Source of the DNA: Chloroflexota bacterium
GTDB taxonomy: Bacteria; Chloroflexota; UBA11872
Length of the DNA stretch: 64,000 bases
Reading direction: 5' to 3'
NCBI GenBank assembly: GCA_022825895.1
Contig: JAJDVX010000032.1
Location: 1-64,000, forward strand
Positions 42,568-49,870 of the stretch are shown here, piece by piece (position 1 is the first letter of the stretch; every line of letters begins with the position of its first letter). The translations under genes were made by a program, and so were the position numbers. Below the pieces are notes generated by a model. It ran no database searches and had not been told where the DNA came from. It saw nothing but the letters and a program-made list of their open reading frames with translations.

Positions 42568-43614
42568 CTAGACCCACCCGTGCTCCTGCGAGACGACCTG
42601 GCCGGTGGTCTGCACGTTGTATTGAGTGCCGCCAGCAAGCGTGACTTGCTGGCCGGTGATCGACGAGCGTTCGGCGGCGAAGAGGATTTCCATGATGTGG
42701 CGGCCCCACTCGCCGGAGGTGGGCGGTTCCAGGTCTTCCTCGATTGAGCGGGCGAAGGCGCGCCACTCCGCGGTCATGCCGGCGGGTGGATCCTCGAAGG
42801 GGACGCGCATCCATTCGTTGCCCCGGCCGACGGCTACGAACCGGTCGCCCGAGCCGCTGAAGCGAACGCCGCCTCGCGCGCAGATGATTTCGGACTGGTA
42901 GTTGGGCGCGCCATCCCGGTAGCCGATGGCGATGGCGATGCCGGGGACGCCGTTCTTGTAGTCGACGAAGGCGACGCCGTAGTCGTCGCCAGCCTGGTAG
43001 TGGCTCTTGGTTCCGATGCGGGCCTTGACCCGAGCGGCCTGGGAGCCGACCAGCCAGGTCAGCCGGTCGACCATGTGCACGCCGTTGGTCATCCAGTACC
43101 CGCCGCCGTGGAAGCGGCTGCGGTACTGGGGCCGGCGGTTGGCGTAGCCCCAGTTCTTGACGGAGTAGCAGACCACGGTAATGAGTGGGCCAAGCTCGCC
43201 GGAGTCCAGGATTTCCTTGGCCTTCATGTTGGGACCGAGGAAGTGCTGGGTGAGGCCGATCATGAGCTTGACGCCGTTGCGGCGGGCGGCCTCGATCATC
43301 TCGTCGCACTGCTCGAGCGAGAGGGCCATGGGCTTCTCGACGAGCACGTGCTTGCCGGCGTTGAGGGCGTCAACGGTGAGGCGGTGGTGGAGCTGATGGC
43401 CGAGGGTGACGGCCACGGCGTCGACTTCGTCGTCCTTGAGCAGTTCGATGTGGTTGGGGTAGGCGCGGGGGACTTCGTAGCGGTCGCAAAAGGCCCGCCG
43501 CGGGGCTTCGAGGAGGTCGGCGGCGGCGACGATTTCGACATTGGGGAGGGTTTCTATGGCGTCGCCGTGGGACCGGGAAATGCCGCCAAGACCAATGATT
43601 CCGACGCGGAGCAT
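42568..43614 (-). CDS. Gfo/Idh/MocA-family oxidoreductase
   Basis: A 348-residue NAD(P)-dependent sugar-type oxidoreductase. The N-terminal Rossmann motif is MLRVGIIGLGGISRSH, and the EKP motif is VLVEKPMALSLEQCDE. The C-terminal alpha/beta domain has GGGYWMTNGVHMVDRLTWL with the usual conserved Asp/His pair region. The frame is open to 43857, but the ATG at 43614 gives the proper Rossmann start and has GGGAG upstream. Sugar or inositol dehydrogenation is typical. It is divergent from paralogue 3 of the tiny lipoproteins. Confidence 0.93.
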   Translation of the reverse strand: MLRVGIIGLGGISRSHGDAIETLPNVEIVAAADLLEAPRRAFCDRYEVPRAYPNHIELLKDDEVDAVAVTLGHQLHHRLTVDALNAGKHVLVEKPMALSLEQCDEMIEAARRNGVKLMIGLTQHFLGPNMKAKEILDSGELGPLITVVCYSVKNWGYANRRPQYRSRFHGGGYWMTNGVHMVDRLTWLVGSQAARVKARIGTKSHYQAGDDYGVAFVDYKNGVPGIAIAIGYRDGAPNYQSEIICARGGVRFSGSGDRFVAVGRGNEWMRVPFEDPPAGMTAEWRAFARSIEEDLEPPTSGEWGRHIMEILFAAERSSITGQQVTLAGGTQYNVQTTGQVVSQEHGWV

Positions 43615-43829
43615 GGCTGCGGCTCCCGGGTGACGGGCCGATGTTTCGTAGCCCGAATAGCCACTATATCCGGCTCGTCGACCGGCGCTATAGAGACGCA
43701 ATGCCGAGCGGCGTACGCTGTAGACCGTGCAGCCCCCGGTCAGGTCGCCGCCCGGGCGCATGGATGGGTCCGACGTGCATGCACCGAACGCCGACCTGAT
43801 TGCCCACGCACTCGCACAGGAGTTAAGAG

Positions 43830-44057
43830 ATGAAGGCACCTGACCGGCTGAAGGCAACCGCCCTTCACACGGACCCGGCTACCTTCGGCGTCCGGCTCTC
43901 GCGACGCCGTCTCGCTGTGCTTCTGGCCGTCGGTAGCGCCACGCTTGCGGTCGGGTCCGGCTGCGGCGAGGAGGAGAAGCGCAAGCCGGGCGGTTATAGC
44001 TTCCCCGGCGCCGAGAAGGACGGCGCGGGACGCTTCAAGTCGTCGCAGACGTTGTAG
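43830..44057 (+). CDS. Tiny lipoprotein, paralogue 3
   Basis: A 75-residue precursor: SRRRLAVLLAVGSA, lipobox region ending GSGC (Cys45) and a 31-residue mature part with GGYSFPGAEKDGAGRFKSS. Ribosome site AGGAG precedes the ATG. It is on the opposite strand from the other two, just upstream of the GH42 gene (32 bp), so it may be co-transcribed with the sugar genes. Its C-terminus is the most divergent of the three. Confidence 0.78.
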   Translation: MKAPDRLKATALHTDPATFGVRLSRRRLAVLLAVGSATLAVGSGCGEEEKRKPGGYSFPGAEKDGAGRFKSSQTL

Positions 44058-44089
44058 CGGCTTCCGGCCAGGTGGAGGCGTGTCGTTCC

Positions 44090-46192
44090 ATGGCCGCCGA
44101 TAACGGATTCGGGATTCCCGGGGTGCCGTTTCCGGTGGGGGTGGAGTATTACCGGGCGCCGACGCCGAAGCCGGAGGTGTGGGACGAGGACCTGAGGCGG
44201 ATTCGAGCTTCGGGGATGCGGATCGTGCGCAGTTTCACGATGTGGAACTGGATGGAGCCGCGGCCGGGGCAGTACGAGCTAGACGAGTTCGACCGGCTGT
44301 TCGACCTGGCCGAGAAGCACGACCTGTACATATGGCTGGACATGGCGCTGGCGACGCACGGGGCGGGGCCGGAGTGGATGACGCGCGACTACCCGGACAT
44401 GCGGGTGGTCAACCAGCGCGGCCGGGCGGCCACGCCGGTGGCGAGCGCGGCGATGCCGCAGGGGTCGCAGATTCACTGCTACGACCACCCGCTGTGGCGG
44501 CAGTTCGGCGGAGCGCTGATCGAGCACGTGGTGACGCGGTACCGCGCGCGTCCGAGCCTGCTGATCTGGGGGCTGTGGGACGGGATTGCGATTTCGTCGG
44601 CGTTCAGCCGGCAGACCGACGGACTGCCCTGTTACTGCCCGCACACGCTGGCTCGCTACGAGGAGTGGCTGCGGGAACGGTTCACGCTGGACGAGCTGAA
44701 CGAGCGCTTGCTGCGTCGCTTCCGTCGCTGGGAGGACGTAGAGCCGCCGCGTTCGAACGCGAGCCTGGTGGAGATGCTGCTGTACCGGCAGTTCCACTAC
44801 GAGAACCTGGCCGGCCACCTGGAGTGGATGATCGCCGAGACGAAGCGGCTGGACCCGGTACACGAGTCACGAACGCACGGGGCCTGGTATCCGAGGCCGT
44901 GGGACGAGCGGTGCGCGGCGGTGGCGGATAGCTGGGGGATGTCGATGCCCGCGAGCGGCCTGCTGACGGTGGAGGACCCGTACCAGGTCGCGGATCGGGC
45001 GTTCAGCTTTGACTGGTCGCGGAGCGCGGGGAAACGCGGGCGCTGGTGGAACGAGGAGATCTACGCGGGAATGTCGCCGGGCGGGGTGACCTGGAAGAAG
45101 CAGGCGGACCCACGCGAACTGACGACGCTGCTGTGGATGACGCTGGCCTGCGGGGCGGCGGGAGCGATGTTCTGGCAGTACCGGCCGGAGTACATGAGCT
45201 TCGAGTCGCCGGGGTACAACCTGGCGGCGCTGGACGGGCAGCCGACCGAGCGGTTCGAGGCGGTGGCGCGGGCGACCGAGCAGATCGACGGGCTGAGCGA
45301 GCACTTGCCGCTGGAGTGCCCGCGGGCCGAGGTGGGCGTGGTTTATCACCCCGAGTCGCAGGAGATGTTCGATTACAACGACGAGGACGACCGGTTCCTG
45401 GCCGACGTGAGGGGGACGTACCGGGCGCTGTGGACGCAAGGGTTGACGCCGGACGTGATCTCGCCGCGGATGGACTGGTCGGGGTACCGGCAGCTGTTTC
45501 TGCCGAACGTGGCGCTGATGGACGAGGCGACGCGGGAGAACGTGCGGCGGACGCTGGCCGATCCCGACGGGCCGCGGCTGGTGGCCGAGGGCAGTTTCGG
45601 GATGTACTCGGCGGACGGGCAGTCGAGCTACGGGCCGCCGGACGGGTTGGCCGATGAGCTTGGTGTGCGGGTGGCGGACGTCTCGGCGGTGACGGCGTAT
45701 GACATCGAGCGGGGGCGGAATGTGCTGGAGACGCCGTACGGGCCGGTGGCGATTACCTCGCCGTGCGGGTACGCGGTGCTGGAGCCGCTGGGGGATACGC
45801 GGGGGATTGCGTCGCTGGACGGTCAAACGGTAGCGGTGCGGAGCGCGGACGGGCGGTTTACGTGGTACGGGTTGACGCTGTCGGCAGGATTCGGGGACGT
45901 GGGACAGCCGGACCTGGTGCGGGGGCTGGCGCAAGAGGCGGGCGTGACACCGCTGGTGGCGATGGAAGGCGACCGGGTGGTACCGATCGTGCGGCGGTCG
46001 CGGTTGGGCGGGTGGCTGGTCTTCGTGTTCAACGTGGAGCGGGCTGAGGCTCGGTGCCGGTTGCGGCCGAGGGAGCGGATTGGTGGGGCGATGGACCTGC
46101 TGACGGGTTGCGCAATCGAGGTCGAGGACAACGGGCTCGAGTTGGTGATTCCGCAGTGGGACGTGGCCGTAGTGCATTGCGCAGACGAGTGA
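44090..46192 (+). CDS. GH42-like beta-galactosidase family protein
   Basis: About 700 residues. The N-terminal barrel matches GH42: VEYYRAPTPKPEVWDEDLRR, VRSFTMWNWMEPRPGQYELD and DLYIWLDMALATHG. The trimerisation and C-terminal regions follow. A nucleophile-like glutamate is in RWWNEEIYAG. At the expected acid/base position, where GH42 enzymes have NE, this protein reads LLIWGLWDGIAIS, so activity or specificity may be unusual. No signal peptide, so it is intracellular. ATG at 44090 is chosen over GTG at 44072 because GGAGG lies about 11 bases before it. Confidence 0.87.
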   Translation: MAADNGFGIPGVPFPVGVEYYRAPTPKPEVWDEDLRRIRASGMRIVRSFTMWNWMEPRPGQYELDEFDRLFDLAEKHDLYIWLDMALATHGAGPEWMTRDYPDMRVVNQRGRAATPVASAAMPQGSQIHCYDHPLWRQFGGALIEHVVTRYRARPSLLIWGLWDGIAISSAFSRQTDGLPCYCPHTLARYEEWLRERFTLDELNERLLRRFRRWEDVEPPRSNASLVEMLLYRQFHYENLAGHLEWMIAETKRLDPVHESRTHGAWYPRPWDERCAAVADSWGMSMPASGLLTVEDPYQVADRAFSFDWSRSAGKRGRWWNEEIYAGMSPGGVTWKKQADPRELTTLLWMTLACGAAGAMFWQYRPEYMSFESPGYNLAALDGQPTERFEAVARATEQIDGLSEHLPLECPRAEVGVVYHPESQEMFDYNDEDDRFLADVRGTYRALWTQGLTPDVISPRMDWSGYRQLFLPNVALMDEATRENVRRTLADPDGPRLVAEGSFGMYSADGQSSYGPPDGLADELGVRVADVSAVTAYDIERGRNVLETPYGPVAITSPCGYAVLEPLGDTRGIASLDGQTVAVRSADGRFTWYGLTLSAGFGDVGQPDLVRGLAQEAGVTPLVAMEGDRVVPIVRRSRLGGWLVFVFNVERAEARCRLRPRERIGGAMDLLTGCAIEVEDNGLELVIPQWDVAVVHCADE

Positions 46193-46202
46193 GGGACTGG
46201 CT

Positions 46203-47450
46203 TTGAGCGCTTGGGACCTGTCGTCGTATGGCGAGGACGCACGGCGGACGTCGCCGGACTACGTGGCGTATGTGCCGCGGGGCGGGGCGGCGAACGATTG
46301 GACGAACCAGCATTTCCTGGTGGTGCGGTCTTGGAGCGGGGCGTTCCTGGCGGTGTGGACGATGGCGACGTTCGAGGGCAAGCCGGATCAGCGAGTGGTG
46401 TTTGCGCGCAGCGACGACGCCGGGTTGACATGGAGCGAGCCGCAGGTTGTGGACGGGCCGGACGGCGACGACGGGCGGATTGCCTCGTGGGGGTTCCCGG
46501 TGCTGGCGCCGGAGCTGCGGCGGGTGTACGTGTTCTATACGAAGAACATCGGCGTGGTGGACGTGCGGGAGGACACGACGGGGCTGCTGGCGTACAAGTA
46601 CTCGGACGATGAGGGGGCGACCTGGAGCGAGCAGTTGAGCCTGCCGATTGAGCGGTCGGCGATCAGTCCAACGGATCCCGATACGCCGGAGAACTGGATC
46701 TGCTACCAGACGCCGATCCTGAATCCGCGGGGCGAGGTGGTCTGCGGGTTCACGCGCTGGGCGAGCACCGAGTACCACGTGGAGCCGCACCTGTTTCAGC
46801 GGCACTCGGAGTGCTGGTTTCTGCGGTTCGACAACATCCTGACGGAGTCCGATCCGGCGCGGCTGCGGTTGAGTACCTGGCCGAAATCGCCACACGGGAT
46901 CCGCGTGCCGAAGCCGGGGGACCCGGAACACAGCATCGCCCAGGAGCCGTCGATCCAGAACCTGCCGGACGGGCGGATGATCTGCCTGCTGCGGACGTTG
47001 ACGGGGTACGCCTGGTGGTCGGTGTCGGAGGACGCGGGGGAATCGTGGTCGGAGGCAAAGGTGCTGCGGTTCGCGTCGGACGGACGGCCGGTGCCGCATC
47101 CGATTTCGCCGTGTCCGCTATACCGGCTCTCAGACGGCCGGTACCTGCTGATCTTTCACAACAACGTGGGGACGGCGCACGGGGGCGAAGGGCCGCACGA
47201 CTCGAAGCGGAACCGGCGGCCGGCGTGGTTCAGCATCGGGACGGTGCGCGACTCGGCGGAGGGGCAGCCGCTGGCGTTCAGCGAGCCGCGGGTGCTTACG
47301 GACAACGACGGGGTGGAGTTGCCTCCGGAAGGTCACACCCAGGTCGCGACCTACGGCAGCCTGTTCGAGCACGAGGGTCGGACCATCTGGTGGTACCCGG
47401 ACCGGAAGCACTACCTGGTGGGCAAGATCTTGAACGACCTGCTCGTGTGA
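46203..47450 (+). CDS. Sialidase/BNR-repeat family protein
   Basis: A 415-residue six-bladed propeller with Asp-box repeats: FARSDDAGLTWSEP, YSDDEGATWSEQL and VSEDAGESWSEAK. The GEDARRTSPDYVAY start and HSECWFLRFDN segment are typical of exo-sialidase-like proteins of environmental bacteria. No signal peptide. True sialidase activity is not implied, as many family members act on other acidic sugars. It starts with TTG ten bases after the GH42 stop, so the genes are co-transcribed. Confidence 0.87.
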   Translation: MSAWDLSSYGEDARRTSPDYVAYVPRGGAANDWTNQHFLVVRSWSGAFLAVWTMATFEGKPDQRVVFARSDDAGLTWSEPQVVDGPDGDDGRIASWGFPVLAPELRRVYVFYTKNIGVVDVREDTTGLLAYKYSDDEGATWSEQLSLPIERSAISPTDPDTPENWICYQTPILNPRGEVVCGFTRWASTEYHVEPHLFQRHSECWFLRFDNILTESDPARLRLSTWPKSPHGIRVPKPGDPEHSIAQEPSIQNLPDGRMICLLRTLTGYAWWSVSEDAGESWSEAKVLRFASDGRPVPHPISPCPLYRLSDGRYLLIFHNNVGTAHGGEGPHDSKRNRRPAWFSIGTVRDSAEGQPLAFSEPRVLTDNDGVELPPEGHTQVATYGSLFEHEGRTIWWYPDRKHYLVGKILNDLLV

Positions 47451-47480
47451 CGAGCGACCGCCCCAGGAGCGATTGATCCC

Positions 47481-48605
47481 GTGTCCATTTCCGAGTCGAG
47501 TCAGACGACGCCGTTGCTGCCGCTGAATTGGGAGCGGTTGCTGCGGGGGTTCGTGGACATCCTGAGCGTGGACAGCTACTGGGGGAACGAGGACCGGGTG
47601 GTGGCGATCATCCAGCCGCGGCTGGAGGCGGCGGGGGTGGTGTGCCGTCGGGACCAGATTGGAAACCTGATCTGTCACTGGCCGGCGAAGGGCAAGGACT
47701 CGCCACCGATCATGCTGAACGCGCACATGGATACCGTGCTGCCGACGCCGGAGATGACGCCGGTGGTGAAGGCCGACGCGGTCTACTCCGACGGGTCGAG
47801 CGTGCTGGGAGCCGACGACAAGGCGGGGGTGGCGGCGATCGTGGAAGCGGTGGCGATGGTGGACGAATCCGGGCTGCCGCACGGGCCAATCGACCTGGTC
47901 TTCACGGTGGGCGAGGACGTGGGGCAGTTTGGGGCGGCGGCGTTCAATCCGAACGACGTGGAGTCACGCGTGGCGCTGGTGCTGGACTTTGGCGGCCCGG
48001 TGGGGGTGATCTGCGACCGGCAAGCGGCGGCGTGCAATTTCGACGTCACATTTCACGGAAACGCGGCGGCGGCGGCGCATCCCGAAACCGGCAAGAGCGC
48101 GGTGAGCATGATGGCGCGGGCGATCGACCGGATGACGCTTGGGCCGGTGGACGAGCTGACGGTAGCGAACGTTGGGATCGTCTCGGGCGGCGACGCTCGA
48201 AACATCATTCCGCCGCAAGCGAAGCTGTTGGCGCAGGCGCGGGCGCTGACGCAGGAGGCGCTTGACCGGCAGGTGGCGGCGATGCGCACGGCCCTGGAAG
48301 AGGGGGCGGCGGCGTTTGGCGGTCGTGTGGAGATCGAGACGGAGCAGCGGTTCAAACCGACGCACTTCGGGCACGACCACCCGGCGCTGCAGGTCGCCTA
48401 CGCGGGAGTCCAATCGGCCGGGCTGGAGCCGCGGTTCGTGCATACATTCGGCGGGAGCGACGCGCAGAACTTCAACGAGAAGGGGATCGATTCGGCGATC
48501 CTGGGCACGGGGTACCAGGACATTCACTCGGTGAACGAGTGGATGCCGCACGCGGAGTTGCGCAGGCTGACGCAGGTGACGGCGCAGGTGATCCTTAACA
48601 CCTGA
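47481..48605 (+). CDS. M20-family metallopeptidase (PepT/tripeptidase-like)
   Basis: A 374-residue zinc peptidase. Metal ligands are in NAHMDT (His82, Asp84) and LGADDKAG (Asp112/113), the general base in GEDVGQ (Glu145-Asp146, where many members have Glu-Glu). The dimerisation domain (about 180-290) and the C-terminal HTFGGSDAQNFNEKG with ligand-like His follow. PepT-like M20 enzymes cleave di- or tripeptides; other M20 proteins hydrolyse acyl-amino sugars. It is 30 bp after the sialidase gene and probably in the same operon. Confidence 0.9.
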   Translation: MSISESSQTTPLLPLNWERLLRGFVDILSVDSYWGNEDRVVAIIQPRLEAAGVVCRRDQIGNLICHWPAKGKDSPPIMLNAHMDTVLPTPEMTPVVKADAVYSDGSSVLGADDKAGVAAIVEAVAMVDESGLPHGPIDLVFTVGEDVGQFGAAAFNPNDVESRVALVLDFGGPVGVICDRQAAACNFDVTFHGNAAAAAHPETGKSAVSMMARAIDRMTLGPVDELTVANVGIVSGGDARNIIPPQAKLLAQARALTQEALDRQVAAMRTALEEGAAAFGGRVEIETEQRFKPTHFGHDHPALQVAYAGVQSAGLEPRFVHTFGGSDAQNFNEKGIDSAILGTGYQDIHSVNEWMPHAELRRLTQVTAQVILNT

Positions 48606-48671
48606 CGACGTCGCACAGAAGAGGGTACCCACAATGGGCGCCCATACCGGGATCGGCAGAGGCCGGTTTGG

Positions 48672-49544
48672 CTATTGCTCGACGGCGGTAGCCACGAATT
48701 TGATGCCAAGGAGGACTTCCTCGCCGATGTCGGCGACGAAGGGCGGGGCGGCCACTGCCAGATCGTAGGTGGAGCGCAGGATGGTGGCCTCGGCCGTGCC
48801 TTCCAGGCGGTCCTCGGACACCACGGTGACCGTGGCGGCAAACCGTTCCTCGGCGGTGATGTCGCGGATCTTGAGGTCGCCGACGATGGTGAAGGTGGCC
48901 GTGTCGCCGACGGATACCGAGTCGGGGAGACCCTCGAGCGCGGTGGGCGTGAAGTCCACGAACTCGTAGCGGTCCTCGGCGGAATTCAGGATGCGGGATC
49001 GAGTGGCGCGGTCACGGCGTTCCTCATCGGTCGCCAGGGTACGCACGTTGATCCGGATGACACCGACTTGCGAAGCCGCGGTGTTGGCGAAGTCCAGGAT
49101 GATGTCGCCGGCCACCTGGTCGGTGATGCCGACGACACGGAATGGTTCGCCGCGCAAGATCTCGTCGATTTCGTAGCGGGCCTCTGACTCCTCGGAAACG
49201 ATGCGGAAGAGGGTTGCGTCACCGGTGGGCTGTGCCGCGGCCGGGGCCTGCGTGGCCTCCGCCGGTGGCGCCGCCGTGGTTGGTACAGCGGTGGCAGGCG
49301 CTGCCGTCGCCGGCGCGGCCGTGGCAGGCGCTGCCGTCGCCGGCGCGGCGGTTGCCGGAGCAGCGGTTGCCGGAGCAGCCGTGGCCGGCGGGAGGGTGAG
49401 TTGGGGGGCGGAGATGGGTTGGCTGGCCTCGCCGGTGCCGCCGGTGAAGAAGATGAACAGCCAGGCAATGCCGGCGACGGCGATGCCCAGCAGGACGGCG
49501 ACTGCGGCCGCGCGGACCAGACGGTTATTCATGAGTTCGCCCAT
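48672..49544 (-). CDS. Membrane-anchored YceI-domain protein
   Basis: A 290-residue protein with an N-terminal transmembrane segment (about 9-33), a Pro/Ala/Thr repeat linker encoded by the 15-bp repeats at 49288-49392, and a C-terminal YceI domain (about 112-290). Features are ARYEIDEILRGEPFRVVG, FVDFTPTALEGLPDSV and DRLEGTAEATILRSTYDLAV. YceI folds bind lipids or isoprenoids and are placed outside the membrane. A second in-frame ATG at 49532 is possible. Convergent with the peptidase gene. Confidence 0.92.
   Translation of the reverse strand: MGELMNNRLVRAAAVAVLLGIAVAGIAWLFIFFTGGTGEASQPISAPQLTLPPATAAPATAAPATAAPATAAPATAAPATAAPATAVPTTAAPPAEATQAPAAAQPTGDATLFRIVSEESEARYEIDEILRGEPFRVVGITDQVAGDIILDFANTAASQVGVIRINVRTLATDEERRDRATRSRILNSAEDRYEFVDFTPTALEGLPDSVSVGDTATFTIVGDLKIRDITAEERFAATVTVVSEDRLEGTAEATILRSTYDLAVAAPPFVADIGEEVLLGIKFVATAVEQ
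49288..49392. repeat. 15-bp minisatellite encoding a Pro/Ala/Thr linker
   Basis: Seven tandem 15-base units of the form GCSGTSGCMGGMGCN, for example GCCGTCGCCGGCGCG (49303-49317) and GCGGTTGCCGGAGCA (49348-49362 and 49363-49377, identical). On the minus strand they encode APATA repeats in the YceI-protein linker. Two units are exact duplicates of the previous ones, so the length is probably variable. Confidence 0.85.
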
Positions 49545-49870
49545 CGGGATGATCCGTCCTCAACGCGACGAAGCGTTGCGCACACCGCGCCGACTGTCTG
49601 TAGTGATTGCTCCCATCATCGCAAGCTTCCGGTTCGGTTGTGCCATCGGATTGCCTGGCGGCAGCGCGGGGGCAGATGCTCGTGGCGATAAGCGGGCTGA
49701 GGGGACGCGGCGATGCCTGAGGCGCTGGAAGGTCTTGGGTTTGAGGTTGCGGGGGCTACGGCTTGCGTTTTCGGCTTCGGTGGCGTGGATCGATAAGGAC
49801 CAGTGAATATTGCTGCGATCAGCAGCTCAGCGGCCGCTGCGGCTCGTGGCGATGAGGTCGCCAATCGCGA
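49545..49870. other. Intergenic region between divergent YceI and repeat-protein genes
   Basis: About 326 bp between genes that diverge from it. It should hold both promoters, but I can identify no convincing -35/-10 pair. Short open frames here have no protein-like features. A GC change to the right is visible from about 49870 onward. Confidence 0.4.

Noticed and set aside
43615-43857. Upstream extension of the Gfo/Idh/MocA frame
   Set aside because: Lies before the Rossmann start, in the divergent promoter region.
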